Assembly: GCF_018866325.1 (NCBI RefSeq)
Contig: NZ_CP076457.1
Location: 7,165,001-7,229,000 of the forward strand
Direction of reading: 5' to 3'
DNA length: 64,000 nt
From: Streptomyces sp. YPW6
GTDB taxonomy: Bacteria > Actinomycetota > Actinomycetes > Streptomycetales > Streptomycetaceae
The translations under genes were made by a program, and so were the position numbers. Under the pieces are notes generated by a model. It was not told where the DNA came from. It saw only the letters and a list, made by a program, of their open reading frames with translations, and ran no database searches. This document shows positions 44,109 through 53,019 of this stretch, piece by piece (position 1 is the first letter of the stretch; every line of letters starts with the position of its first letter).

Positions 44109-44804
44109 TCAGCCCGGGACCAGACCCAGAGAACGCAGGCCGTCGGGCCGCTCCGGCACGGGCAGATGGTCCACGAACCGGACCTCGCAGCCCAGGACGG
44201 CCGCACCCCCGTCCGCGATCCGGTCGTCACCGACCATGACCACATCCGCCGGATCCCGGCCGATCATCGTGCAGGCGATGCGGAACAGTTCCGCCGCGGG
44301 CTTCTGGAGCCCGTGCTCGAAGGAGAGCGCATAGGCGTCGACCAGGTCGTCGAGCCCGTGCGCACGGAAGACCGGACGCAGGTCCCAGCCGATGTTGCTG
44401 ACCACGCCGACCGCGATCCCCGCCCTCCGCAGCCCCTCCAGGACCTCCACCGCGTCCGGATAGGCCCGCCAGGCCTCCGGCCGCATGTGGCGGGCGTACA
44501 GGGCGTCGTACAGCCCCGGATGGGGCAGCGCCACGGTCCTGGCCAGCCCGGTGTACGCCTCGCGGTGCAGCGCGGCAGTCAGGTCCCGGACCGCCATCGC
44601 GTCGGCCAGCCGCTCCGGGACCCGGAGCGGAGGCGGACCGCCCGGGAGGGCTCCGGCCTCCGTGAGCCCGGTCACGTACCGCTCGAAATCCTCCTCCGGT
44701 ACGTCGATGCCCTCCGCCCGCAGCACGGCGGCGAGCCAGTCCCGGACCGGCTCGATCCGGAACAGTGTTCCGGAGAAGTCGAACAGCACGCCTTTGATCA
44801 CCAT
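44109..44804 (-). CDS. HAD family hydrolase
   Basis: 231-aa haloacid dehalogenase-like phosphatase. Motif I is VLFDFSGTLF; the second Asp of the usual DxD is Ser here, so chemistry may differ (dehalogenase-like or altered phosphatase). Motif II is VGVVSNIGWD, motif III Lys is in GLQKPAAELF and motif IV is VVMVGDDRIADGGAA. ATG at 44804 overlaps the end of the PAP2 gene by 7 nt, so the two form an operon. Substrate unknown. Confidence 0.88.
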   Translation of the reverse strand: MVIKGVLFDFSGTLFRIEPVRDWLAAVLRAEGIDVPEEDFERYVTGLTEAGALPGGPPPLRVPERLADAMAVRDLTAALHREAYTGLARTVALPHPGLYDALYARHMRPEAWRAYPDAVEVLEGLRRAGIAVGVVSNIGWDLRPVFRAHGLDDLVDAYALSFEHGLQKPAAELFRIACTMIGRDPADVVMVGDDRIADGGAAVLGCEVRFVDHLPVPERPDGLRSLGLVPG

Positions 44805-45496
44805 CGGTGCGATCCCTCCCGGGGTGCCGCGTACCGGGCGTAGCCGGCGGCGCTCAAGGCCACCACCGCCACCCCCAGCAGCGCACCGCCCACGACGTCG
44901 GTCAGCCAGTGCACACCGAGGTATACCCGGGTCACCGCGACGCCGACCGCCGAGACCACCGCCACGGTCAGTGCCGCAGCCCACAGTCCGGGGCCCGCCC
45001 CGTACAGCCGCAGCAGCCACAGGAGCAGCCCGCAGGTCACCACGGCCGTCATCGCGTGACCGGAGGGGAAGGCCGCGAACTGGGCCGAGTCCACCGGATC
45101 GGGCCACCGCGGGCGCTCCCGGCCCACCACGGCCTTCAGCGCCTGCTGGAAAAGGGAGGCGAGCAGACTCGTCGCGGCCACCCACAGGGCGAGCCGACGC
45201 GCCCCCCGCCACCACAGGACGACCACGGCCACCGCGATCAGGGCGCGCATGGTCCACGGGTCCCACACCCAGTCGGTCAGCACCCGGTTCACCCGGACCA
45301 GGCCGGGGTCGGCCACGGCGTGCCGGTGCAGCGCCTCGGCCACCGACCGGTCCAGGGCCGTCAGCGGCGACCAGCGCACCGCCACCAGCGCGAGCAGCAC
45401 CACGGACGCCGCGCCGGCTAGGGCTCCGGTCCGCAGGGCGGGCGCGGTGCGGGGGGAACGGTTCGGTGAACGGAAGCGGAAGTGGGGGGAGGACAT
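44798..45496 (-). CDS. PAP2 family membrane phosphatase
   Basis: 232-aa integral membrane protein with about six helices and the PAP2 signature in three parts: KAVVGRERP, FPSGHAM and RVYLGVHWLTDVVGG, which provide the catalytic Lys/Arg, His and Arg-His-Asp. Dephosphorylates lipid phosphates such as phosphatidic acid or undecaprenyl pyrophosphate on the outer face. ATG at 45496 follows GAGGATCACCTC. Overlaps the HAD gene at its 3' end. Confidence 0.92.
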   Translation of the reverse strand: MSSPHFRFRSPNRSPRTAPALRTGALAGAASVVLLALVAVRWSPLTALDRSVAEALHRHAVADPGLVRVNRVLTDWVWDPWTMRALIAVAVVVLWWRGARRLALWVAATSLLASLFQQALKAVVGRERPRWPDPVDSAQFAAFPSGHAMTAVVTCGLLLWLLRLYGAGPGLWAAALTVAVVSAVGVAVTRVYLGVHWLTDVVGGALLGVAVVALSAAGYARYAAPREGSHRW

Positions 45497-45625
45497 GAGG
45501 TGATCCTCGCGGAGTGCACCGCCGGAAGGCCAACCCGAGGACGGAACCGGGCCGACCCGCGACCGCACGCACCGGACCGCGTCGTCCGGTCCGCTCCGAA
45601 CCGCCCGACATCCGTTCGACAGGCC

Positions 45626-46561
45626 CTAACCGAGGGCGCGGAGCCCCGGCACGAAGGCCACGAGCAGCGGGATGACCGGCACCAGCGCGGCGGCGGCCGT
45701 CAGCCGGAGCCTGCGGCCCGCCGTCAGCCGTTCGACCGGGGACAGCAACCGGTTGACCCGGTGGGGCACTTCGGCCTGCGGGGTCGGACAGGGGCCGAAC
45801 ACCCCGCGGTCCTCGTTGAGTCCGACCAGGGCGAGCGCGGTCGTGAGCCTGCCGAAGCGGCGCGACGCCACGTCGTCGGCCGCCAGCTCGACCAGCCGGT
45901 GCATCTCGTCGCGGAACGCGGCGAACACCGGGATCTGCGGAAAGCCGATCGCCAGCGCGGAGGAACAGTGCAGCAACCAGTCGTGCCGGGCCTGGGCGTG
46001 CCCCTGCTCATGGGCGAGCACGGCATCGAGCTGACGGCCCTTCAGGCGTCCCAGCGCGGCCGTGGTGATGACGAGCCGGGGCGCGGTTCCGGGCAGCCAC
46101 CAGGCGTCGGGGCGCTCGCCCTCCAGCACCACGAGGCGGTCGGCCCCGGGCTCCTCGCCCGGCATCAGCGGGGCGCGCACGAGCAGTTCCGCCCGACGCT
46201 GCTTGCGGCGGCGCCGCGCCCGCCGGATCTCCCGCAGGAGCATCGCCCCGGACCACACCCCGCCCAGCGCCAGCAGCACCGCGATGACCGCCGACCACGG
46301 CCCGTAGGCGGCCAGTGCGTACGCCTCGACGACGGCGTGCGGGGCGGGGGCGAAGACATGGCCGCGTACCGCCTGCCAGGCGGCGGCCGCGCTCAGCGTC
46401 ATGGACAGGGCGAACGACAGGAGGACCGCGGCCACCACGCACTGCCAGACCCACAGCGCCACGACCGGCTCGCGCTCCGGCCACCGGGCCCGCGCCATCA
46501 CGCGCGGGGTCACCAGGGCGGTCAGTGCACCGAGCAGCAGCAGCGCGAGGGAGACCAGCAT
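45626..46561 (-). CDS. M56 family membrane metallopeptidase
   Basis: 311-aa membrane peptidase of the BlaR1/MecR1-like M56 family. Four or so helices surround the zinc site HEQGHAQAR (HExxH) and the downstream Glu in LVELAADDVASRRFG. In Streptomyces such genes usually sit beside a BlaI repressor; none is seen here, but the DUF5134 gene that often accompanies them is 98 nt upstream on the same strand. Likely a regulatory protease; target unknown. Confidence 0.9.
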   Translation of the reverse strand: MLVSLALLLLGALTALVTPRVMARARWPEREPVVALWVWQCVVAAVLLSFALSMTLSAAAAWQAVRGHVFAPAPHAVVEAYALAAYGPWSAVIAVLLALGGVWSGAMLLREIRRARRRRKQRRAELLVRAPLMPGEEPGADRLVVLEGERPDAWWLPGTAPRLVITTAALGRLKGRQLDAVLAHEQGHAQARHDWLLHCSSALAIGFPQIPVFAAFRDEMHRLVELAADDVASRRFGRLTTALALVGLNEDRGVFGPCPTPQAEVPHRVNRLLSPVERLTAGRRLRLTAAAALVPVIPLLVAFVPGLRALG

Positions 46562-46659
46562 GGCCTCAGCTTATGAGGGGCGGGCCGGACGAGGGTACGA
46601 CCCCGACGGCCAAGTGACGCAGGCCACTGTTTGACGGGAGTTCTGTCCCGCTCCCCGTC

Positions 46660-47268
46660 TCACAACGTGAGAAGCATGGCGAACATGCCGATGCCCATCG
46701 TCAGCCGGCAGGCCGTCGCGAGCTCGGGCCGCCCGTCCGTCCCGCCGCCGAAGCCGCCCGGCCCCCGCCCGCCGGCGCCCGTGCTGTCGGCCGGGGTCAC
46801 GGCAGATCCGGGCAGCAGCCGGCCGGCCGAGCCCAGGACGTAGAACGCGTAGTAGGCGAGCAGCACCCCGGTCAGCAGGGGGACGCCGCCCGCTCCCGCC
46901 GCCGTCCCGTGTCCGGCGTGCCCGCCCCCGCCGCTCCCCGTCACCGCCGGAGCCATCGCCACCGCCATGTAGACCATGGCCAGCGAGCCGACGAGATGGT
47001 GCAGATGGTGGCCGCCGCGCAGGGCGGGGCGCAGCGCCCGCAGCGCGGCCGTGCCGAACAGCACCGCGTACACCGCCCAGGCCCAGCCCGGGGGCGACAG
47101 CACCGCCGCCGGAACGGCCATCGCCGCCATGCCGAAACCCATGAGCGCCTCCGAGCGCGCGTCGCGGCGCTCGTGAGGCGTACCGGTGCGGGTGCGCAGA
47201 AGGCAGTAGGCGCCGCTCACCGCGCACAACACCATCAGCAGCCAGCCGGTCCCAGCCCCTCCGTGCAC
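46660..47268 (-). CDS. DUF5134 membrane protein
   Basis: 202-aa membrane protein with about five helices and a His/Gly-rich loop (GGGGHAGHGTAAGAGG). The paired histidines in RGGHHLHHLVGSLAMVYMAVAM are typical of DUF5134, which commonly neighbours M56 peptidases and copper-related genes. GTG at 47268 has GGGGGGAGGCGCGCC upstream. The Gly-rich region near residues 165-180 is low-complexity. Function unknown. Confidence 0.82.
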   Translation of the reverse strand: MHGGAGTGWLLMVLCAVSGAYCLLRTRTGTPHERRDARSEALMGFGMAAMAVPAAVLSPPGWAWAVYAVLFGTAALRALRPALRGGHHLHHLVGSLAMVYMAVAMAPAVTGSGGGGHAGHGTAAGAGGVPLLTGVLLAYYAFYVLGSAGRLLPGSAVTPADSTGAGGRGPGGFGGGTDGRPELATACRLTMGIGMFAMLLTL

Positions 47269-47452
47269 GGCGCGCCTCCCCCCGGTCGGACGTACGGCTC
47301 TGTTGCGGCTCGCCCCATCGCTGCCCGTGTCGGCGCCGCCGAACCCGGCGCACGGGGGAGTGAAGGGAGCACGCCGGGGCCCGCCGGGGGCGCTCCGGGT
47401 CGCGCTACTCTCGACCGGACGTACGGCAGCAGAGAAACGGAGAGCCCCACCC

Positions 47453-47998
47453 ATGGACACCGCCACGCCCGACTCGGCCCGCCTGACCTTCCGTGACGCG
47501 AACGAGGCCGACGTCCCGGCGCTGGTGGCCCTGATCGAGTCCGCCTACCGCGGTGACTCCAGCCGCACCGGCTGGACCACCGAGGCCGACATCCTTCAGG
47601 GGCAGCGGACCGACGAGCAGGGCGTGCGCGACGTCGTCGCCGCTCCGGCGAGCAGGCTCCTCGCGGTCGAGCGCGGCGGCGAACTCGTCGCCTGCTGCCA
47701 GCTCGAACACCGGGGCGACGCGGCCTACTTCGGCATGTTCGCGGTACGGCCGGGGCTCCAGGGCGGCGGACTCGGCAAACTGATCATCGCCGAGGCGGAG
47801 CGCACGGCGAAAGAGAGCTGGGGCGTCCGCGAGATGCACATGACGGTCATCTCGGTGCGTGAGGACCTGATCGCCTGGTACGAGCGCCGCGGCTACCGCC
47901 GTACGGGATCGCTCACTCCGTTCCCGTACGGCGACGAGCGCTTCGGCATTCCGCAGCGCGACGACCTGGCCTTCGAGCTGCTCGTCAAGAGCATCTGA
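47453..47998 (+). CDS. GNAT family N-acetyltransferase
   Basis: 181-aa acetyltransferase. The acetyl-CoA motif is FGMFAVRPGLQGGGLGKLI, with the R-x-x-G-x-G/A pattern slightly extended; the substrate side includes DVPALVALIESAYRGDSSRTGWTTE (residues about 20-44) and the C-terminal WYERRGYRRTGS block. ATG at 47453 follows CGGAGAGCC. Acceptor unknown. It stands alone between divergent and convergent neighbours. Confidence 0.88.
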   Translation: MDTATPDSARLTFRDANEADVPALVALIESAYRGDSSRTGWTTEADILQGQRTDEQGVRDVVAAPASRLLAVERGGELVACCQLEHRGDAAYFGMFAVRPGLQGGGLGKLIIAEAERTAKESWGVREMHMTVISVREDLIAWYERRGYRRTGSLTPFPYGDERFGIPQRDDLAFELLVKSI

Positions 47999-48045
47999 CA
48001 CCGGCCGGGAGCGGCACCGGAGCCGGCCGGGCCCGGCGCGCGCTC

Positions 48046-48729
48046 CTACGCGGTGAAGCGCCCGGTGCGGCGGATCTCGGGGAAGTCGGTCGTCGCGCCG
48101 TCCAGACCGAGGGCCCGGGCCAGGCGCAGGTGGTCCTGGGTGTTCACCACCCAGCCGATCACCTTCAGGCTCTCGGCGTGCGCCTGCTCCACCACCTCCA
48201 GGGTGAGGCGGCGGATGTTCAGCGCGAGTGTCGCCGCGCCCGCCGTCCTCGCCCGGTCCACCACATCCGCGCCCCAGCGGCTGGCGATGAGGACCGTGCG
48301 GACACCGGGCACCAGCCGGGCGATCTCGGCGACGGCCTCGTCGTGGAACGAGGACACTTCCACCCGGCCGACGAGGTCGCGCTCCACCATCACGTCGGCC
48401 AGCGCGCGGGCCGCGGCCACATCCTTGATCTCCGCCTGCAGCGGGGAGGAGACGGCCTCCAGCACCTCTTCGAAGACGGGAATCCGCTCACCCTGCCCGG
48501 CGTCGAGCTCGCGCAGCTCCGCCAGGGTCTTGGCCGCGATCGGCCCGGTGCCGTCCGTCGTGCGGTCCACGTCCGCGTCGTGCATCACGGCGAGCGCGCC
48601 GTCCTTGCTCAGGTGGAGGTCCAGCTCGATGGCGTCCATGCCGGACGCCTCGGCGCGGACGAAGGAGCGCAGGGTGTTCTCGGGCTCGACGCCCATCACT
48701 CCACGGTGACCCAGGGTGAGAAATGACAA
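48046..48729 (-). CDS. glycerophosphodiester phosphodiesterase
   Basis: 227-aa GDPD enzyme hydrolysing glycerophosphodiesters to glycerol 3-phosphate and an alcohol. LGHRG with the first catalytic His, PENTLRSF, the metal pair in IELDLHLSKDG and the second His in AVMHDADVDRTTDG are present; QAEIKD and the C-terminal VIGWVVNTQDHL complete the TIM barrel. No signal peptide, so cytoplasmic. The start is a TTG at 48729 preceded by ACGAGGTCGCC; no ATG or GTG fits better. Confidence 0.92.
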   Translation of the reverse strand: MSFLTLGHRGVMGVEPENTLRSFVRAEASGMDAIELDLHLSKDGALAVMHDADVDRTTDGTGPIAAKTLAELRELDAGQGERIPVFEEVLEAVSSPLQAEIKDVAAARALADVMVERDLVGRVEVSSFHDEAVAEIARLVPGVRTVLIASRWGADVVDRARTAGAATLALNIRRLTLEVVEQAHAESLKVIGWVVNTQDHLRLARALGLDGATTDFPEIRRTGRFTA

Positions 48730-49023
48730 GGCGACCTCGTTTCCGTCGACGGCTTCCCGCCGACTGCTCCTGCCCGCGCTGAGGTACGGCAATACGGCAC
48801 TGGGGAGGGTAACGGGCCGGGCGCGGGATGTCCCACGGCGTGCGGGTCCGATCACCCGGATCCGAACGGCACGGCGGGAAATGCGCTTCTACCCGGTATC
48901 CCGCAGGAAAAACAGCGGTCAACACCGGGGGTGCGCAGGATAATTTGCGGGCCTTCTCTTGCCGGGGGGAGCTCCCTCCGGCTACGGTGATGGGACGCGA
49001 GGTTCTCCCGTGGAGGAAGTGTT

Positions 49024-50421
49024 ATGACGGAAATTCTTGTGCACGACGCCACCGACGGCGCGATAGCTACGGCCCACCGGGTCGTCGAGCACCCGGCCTG
49101 GCCCGTGCTCAGGGATGCCGTCGAGGAGATCCGCCCCTGGCAGTCCCAGGACGGATCCATCGACTTCGAGGCCGAGGGCGCTCCGTCCCCGGCCGACGTC
49201 GAGCGGGTCCTCGACCGGGTGATCGGTGCGGTCGAGGAGCTGTCCCCGCTGCTCCCGCACGACGCCGCCTACCACCGCGCGCTCGTCGCCGACCTGCGCC
49301 GCTGGGCCGCCGACGGCTTCCGCGTCCCGGACTTCCTGGACTCGCTGCTCGCCTTCCAGCCCGCGAAGAACCGTGCCGACGGCCTTCAGCACCTGGTCGT
49401 CTTCGCGATGTACACGCAGAACGGCAACCCCGACCGCAACCTCGAAGCGGTCGTCCTCAAGATGGTCTGGCCCGAGTGGCTCGCCGACCTGGAGGCGAAC
49501 CGCTACGACAACCCGCTCTTCTGCGGCATCACCTTCGAGGACTTCACCTCCGGCTACGACACCAACTCCGCGGTGCTCTTCCCGGAGACCATCGCCGTGC
49601 GCGAGGCCCCCGAGCGGTTCAGCTGGGGCGGCATCTTCTGCGACCGCGAGGCCGCCCGCTTCCGCCGCGTCACCGAGGCGTCCGTCGAGCTGCTCGGCCT
49701 GGAGCTGCCCGAGGACATCCGCGAGATGATCAGCGACCAGCGCCGCTGCGAGCAGGCGTTCGTCCTGTGGGACATGGTCCACGACCGCACCCACAGCCAC
49801 GGCGACCTGCCCTTCGACCCGTTCATGATCAAGCAGCGCCAGCCGTTCTGGATGTACGGCCTGGAGGAGCTGCGCTGCGACCTCACCGCCTTCAAGGAGG
49901 CAGTGAAGCTGGAGTCCGAGGGCAACGCCCACGGCCGCGACGTCCAGTACGCGGTGCTCTTCGACCGGATGTTCCGCTTCCCCGTCTCCGGCGAGCGCGT
50001 CCGCAACTACGACGGTCTCGGCGGCCAGCTCCTCTTCGCCTACCTCCACAAGCACGACGTCGTCCGCTGGACCGACAACACCCTGAAGATCGACTGGGAC
50101 CGTGCCCCGCAGGTCACCAATCAGCTCTGCGGCGAGATCGAGCAGCTCTACCGCGACGGCATCGACCGCCCCAAGCTGGTCCACTGGTTCGCCGCCTACG
50201 ACCTCGTCTCCACCTACCTCGCCCCGCACCCGGGATCGCGCTGGGCCAAGGGCCCCGACGCCCTCGACCTCACACTTCCTCCTCGCAAGCTCGTCGACGA
50301 CGTGCTTCCGGACGAGTTTCCCCTGAGCATGTTCTATGAGGCGCTCGCCAAGAAGCTGAAGCACGTGATTGCCTCCACCAAGGGAATCACCGCGGCGAAC
50401 GACGAGCGGGCAGCCGCGTGA
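49024..50421 (+). CDS. DUF6421 family protein
   Basis: 465-aa cytoplasmic protein of a Streptomyces-conserved family. Notable is a cluster of histidines and aspartates, DMVHDRTHSHGDLPFDPFM, about two-thirds along, looking like a metal-dependent active site, and acidic aromatic blocks such as ITFEDFTSGYDTNSAVLFPETI (residues about 169-190). No characterised reaction is known to me. ATG at 49024 has GGAGGAAG upstream. It begins an operon with an SDR and a threonine aldolase-like lyase. Confidence 0.85.
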   Translation: MTEILVHDATDGAIATAHRVVEHPAWPVLRDAVEEIRPWQSQDGSIDFEAEGAPSPADVERVLDRVIGAVEELSPLLPHDAAYHRALVADLRRWAADGFRVPDFLDSLLAFQPAKNRADGLQHLVVFAMYTQNGNPDRNLEAVVLKMVWPEWLADLEANRYDNPLFCGITFEDFTSGYDTNSAVLFPETIAVREAPERFSWGGIFCDREAARFRRVTEASVELLGLELPEDIREMISDQRRCEQAFVLWDMVHDRTHSHGDLPFDPFMIKQRQPFWMYGLEELRCDLTAFKEAVKLESEGNAHGRDVQYAVLFDRMFRFPVSGERVRNYDGLGGQLLFAYLHKHDVVRWTDNTLKIDWDRAPQVTNQLCGEIEQLYRDGIDRPKLVHWFAAYDLVSTYLAPHPGSRWAKGPDALDLTLPPRKLVDDVLPDEFPLSMFYEALAKKLKHVIASTKGITAANDERAAA

Positions 50422-50447
50422 ACCATTCTCCCGAGGAGGCGGTGGCC

Positions 50448-51215
50448 ATGAACGGAAACGGCACGGGCGATGGGGCGGGTGCGCTCGAAGGAGCCGTGGT
50501 CGCGGTCGCCGGAGCGGCGGGGCCCGCGGGTCGCGCGACGCTGCTGCGACTCGCCGAGGCGGGTGCCACGGTCGTCGGCTGCGACGCCAACCCCGAACGT
50601 CTCGCGGAGGCGGTGGACGCAGCCCGGTACGCCCACGGCGGCGCGACCGTCACCGGTGAGACCGTCGATCTGCTCGACCTCGACGCCACCCGGGACTGGG
50701 CCAAGCGCACCGAGGCGGAGTTCGGCCGCATCGACGGCCTGGTCCACCTCGTCGGCGGCTGGCGCGGCAGCAAGTCGTTCCAGGAGACCGTCCTGTCCGA
50801 CTGGGACGCCCTGGAGAAGCTGCTCGTCCGCACCGTCCAGTCGACCACACTGGCCTTCCAGGAGGCCCTGGAGCGCAGCGACAGGGGCCGCTACCTCCTG
50901 ATCAGCGCGGCCGGAGCCAGCAAGCCCACCGCGGGCAACGCCGCCTACTCCGCCGCCAAGGCCGCCGCCGAGGCGTGGACCCTCGCGCTCGGCGACGCCT
51001 TCCGCAAGGCGGGGGGCGAGGACGGGCCGCGCACCGCTGCTGCGATCCTGGTGGTCAAGGCACTGGTGCACGACGCCATGCGCGCCGAGCGCCCGAATGC
51101 GAAGTTCGCGGGCTTCACCGACGTCACGGAGCTGGCCGAGGCCATCGCCGGCGTCTGGGACGAGCCCGCCCCCGAAGTGAACGGAAAGCGCCTGTGGCTG
51201 ACCCCGCAACCGTGA
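50448..51215 (+). CDS. SDR family oxidoreductase
   Basis: 255-aa SDR. The cofactor loop is VAGAAGPAGRATLL (a modified GxxxGxG), the acidic NAD-selecting position is in VVGCDANPERL, and the catalytic Ser and Tyr-Lys are in LLISAAGAS and AAYSAAKAAAEAW. ATG at 50448 is chosen because GAGGAGG is 8 nt upstream; a GTG at 50418 that overlaps the previous stop lacks a site. It overlaps the lyase gene at its end. Substrate unknown; conserved between DUF6421 and the aldolase. Confidence 0.88.
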   Translation: MNGNGTGDGAGALEGAVVAVAGAAGPAGRATLLRLAEAGATVVGCDANPERLAEAVDAARYAHGGATVTGETVDLLDLDATRDWAKRTEAEFGRIDGLVHLVGGWRGSKSFQETVLSDWDALEKLLVRTVQSTTLAFQEALERSDRGRYLLISAAGASKPTAGNAAYSAAKAAAEAWTLALGDAFRKAGGEDGPRTAAAILVVKALVHDAMRAERPNAKFAGFTDVTELAEAIAGVWDEPAPEVNGKRLWLTPQP

Positions 51216-52273
51216 GGACCGACGCGCGCCGCCACCACGACCCCCAGGTGCGCGGGTTCGCGAGCGACAACTACGCCGGCGCCCACCCGGAGGTCCTCGC
51301 AGCCATCGCCCTGGCCAACGGCGGCCACCAGGTCGCCTACGGCGAGGACGACTACACCGGCCACCTCCAGCGGGTCATGCACAGCCACTTCGGCCCCACC
51401 GCCGAGGCCTTCCCGGTCTTCAACGGCACCGGAGCCAACGTGGTCGCCCTCCAGGCGCTCACCGACCGCTGGGGAGCGGTCATCTGCGCCGAGTCCGCGC
51501 ACATCAACGTGGACGAGGGCGGCGCGCCCGAGCGGATGGGCGGGCTGAAGCTGCTCACCGTGCCCACCCCGGACGGCAAGCTCACCCCCGAGCTCATCGA
51601 TCGGCAGGCCTACGGCTGGGACGACGAGCACCGGGCCATGCCGCAGGTCGTCTCGATCACCCAGAACACCGAGCTGGGAACCGTCTACACCCCTGACGAG
51701 ATCCGCGCCATCTGCGACCACGCCCACGAGCGCGGCATGAAGGTGCACCTCGACGGGGCCCGGATAGCCAACGCGGCCGCGTCCCTTGACGTGCCGATGC
51801 GGACGTTCACCAACACGGTCGGCGTCGACGTGCTGTCCTTCGGCGGCACGAAGAACGGGGCCCTGTTCGGTGAGGCCGTCGTCGTGCTGAACCCGGACGC
51901 GGTCCGCGCGATGAAGCACCTGCGCAAGCTGTCCATGCAGCTCGCCTCCAAGATGCGCTTCGTCTCCGTCCAGCTGGAGGCCCTGCTCGCCAAGGACCTG
52001 TGGCTGCGCAACGCCCGGCACGCCAACGCCATGGCCCAGCGCCTCGCCGAGGGCGTCCGGGCGATCGACGGGGTGGAGATCCTGCACCCGGTCCAGGCCA
52101 ACGCCGTGTTCGCCCGGCTGCCCCACGCGGTCACCGAGCGGCTCCAGGAGCGCTTCCGCTTCTACTTCTGGGACGAGGCGGCCGGCGACGTCCGCTGGAT
52201 GTGCGCCTTCGACACCCGCGAGGACGACGTCGACGCCTTCCTCCAGGCGCTCAAGGAGGAGATGGCGCGGTAG
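51194..52273 (+). CDS. threonine aldolase / beta-eliminating lyase family protein
   Basis: 359-aa PLP-dependent enzyme of fold type I. The N-terminal RRHHDPQVRGFASDNYAG and GHQVAYGEDDYT blocks, HLDGARIANAAASL and the PLP Lys in SFGGTKNGALFGEAV are typical of low-specificity L-threonine aldolases. It probably splits threonine or allo-threonine into glycine and acetaldehyde. GTG 51194 is preferred (GGAAAG 6 nt upstream); GTG 51212 overlapping the SDR stop is an alternative. Ends the DUF6421 operon at hairpin 52295-52332. Confidence 0.9.
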   Translation: MADPATVRTDARRHHDPQVRGFASDNYAGAHPEVLAAIALANGGHQVAYGEDDYTGHLQRVMHSHFGPTAEAFPVFNGTGANVVALQALTDRWGAVICAESAHINVDEGGAPERMGGLKLLTVPTPDGKLTPELIDRQAYGWDDEHRAMPQVVSITQNTELGTVYTPDEIRAICDHAHERGMKVHLDGARIANAAASLDVPMRTFTNTVGVDVLSFGGTKNGALFGEAVVVLNPDAVRAMKHLRKLSMQLASKMRFVSVQLEALLAKDLWLRNARHANAMAQRLAEGVRAIDGVEILHPVQANAVFARLPHAVTERLQERFRFYFWDEAAGDVRWMCAFDTREDDVDAFLQALKEEMAR

Positions 52274-52294
52274 GACCGCACCGTGCATGGCTAT

Positions 52295-52332
52295 GCGGCC
52301 GACCGGAAATCCATTGATCTCCGGTCGGCCGC
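52295..52332. terminator. hairpin terminator
   Basis: Perfect 13-bp stem (52295-52307 with 52320-52332), 12-nt loop, 22 nt after the lyase gene and just before the transglutaminase-like gene. Confidence 0.72.
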
Positions 52333-52350
52333 TTCGTACGCTCCGGGACC

Positions 52351-52950
52351 ATGCAGCTGATCCAGCAATCCCCGGACATCGCGCCCTATCTGGCCGCCGA
52401 CGCAGCCATCGACCATGAACACCCCCGGGTGCGGGAGGTGGTGGCCGACCTGGCCCGCGAGGCCGGCGACGCATACACATACGCCCGAGCCGCCTTCCTG
52501 TACGTCCGCGACGCCGTCCCGCACTCCGTGGACTCCGGCGATCCGCGCGTCACCTGGCGCGCCTCCGACGTCCTCGCCACCCGCAACGGCATCTGCTACG
52601 CCAAGTCCATCGCCCTCACCGCACTGCTCCGGGCCCACGCCCTTCCCGCCGGGCTCTGCTACCAGCGGCTCACCGACGACGACGGGACGAACCCCGTGGT
52701 CCACGGCCTGGTCGCGCTCCGCCTGCCCGGGCGCGGGCGCTGGGCACGGGTGGACCCCCGGGGCAACAAGCCGGGTATCGACGCGCGGTTCTCGCTGGGG
52801 GAGGAGCGGCTCGCGTGGACGGCACGTGCGCACCTCGGGGAAGTGGACTACCCGACCGTGTACGCCGCACCGCCCCCGGAGATCCTCCGTACGCTCAGGG
52901 CCGCCCGGGACCGCACGGAACTCCGGCGGACGCTCCCCACGCGGCTCTGA
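52351..52950 (+). CDS. transglutaminase-like cysteine protease family protein
   Basis: 199-aa cytoplasmic protein with the transglutaminase-like triad: Cys in RNGICYAKSIALTALLR, His in VVHGLVAL and Asp in WARVDPRGNK. The N-terminal helical part (HPRVREVVADLAREAGDAYTYARAAFLYVRD, residues about 26-56) is normal for this family. Catalysis could be peptide hydrolysis or amide exchange; substrate unknown. ATG at 52351 lies 18 nt after a terminator, so it has its own promoter within the hairpin region or reads through. Confidence 0.88.
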   Translation: MQLIQQSPDIAPYLAADAAIDHEHPRVREVVADLAREAGDAYTYARAAFLYVRDAVPHSVDSGDPRVTWRASDVLATRNGICYAKSIALTALLRAHALPAGLCYQRLTDDDGTNPVVHGLVALRLPGRGRWARVDPRGNKPGIDARFSLGEERLAWTARAHLGEVDYPTVYAAPPPEILRTLRAARDRTELRRTLPTRL

Positions 52951-52955
52951 ACGCA

Positions 52956-52986
52956 CCGGTGAGCCCCCGGCGTACGGGCTCACCGG
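52956..52986. terminator. bidirectional hairpin terminator
   Basis: Perfect 11-bp stem (52956-52966 with 52976-52986) and 9-nt loop between the convergent transglutaminase-like and acyltransferase genes. Confidence 0.68.
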
Positions 52987-53019
52987 GGGCTCGGGCGGAG
53001 AAGGTGCGCGGGAGGCCGG

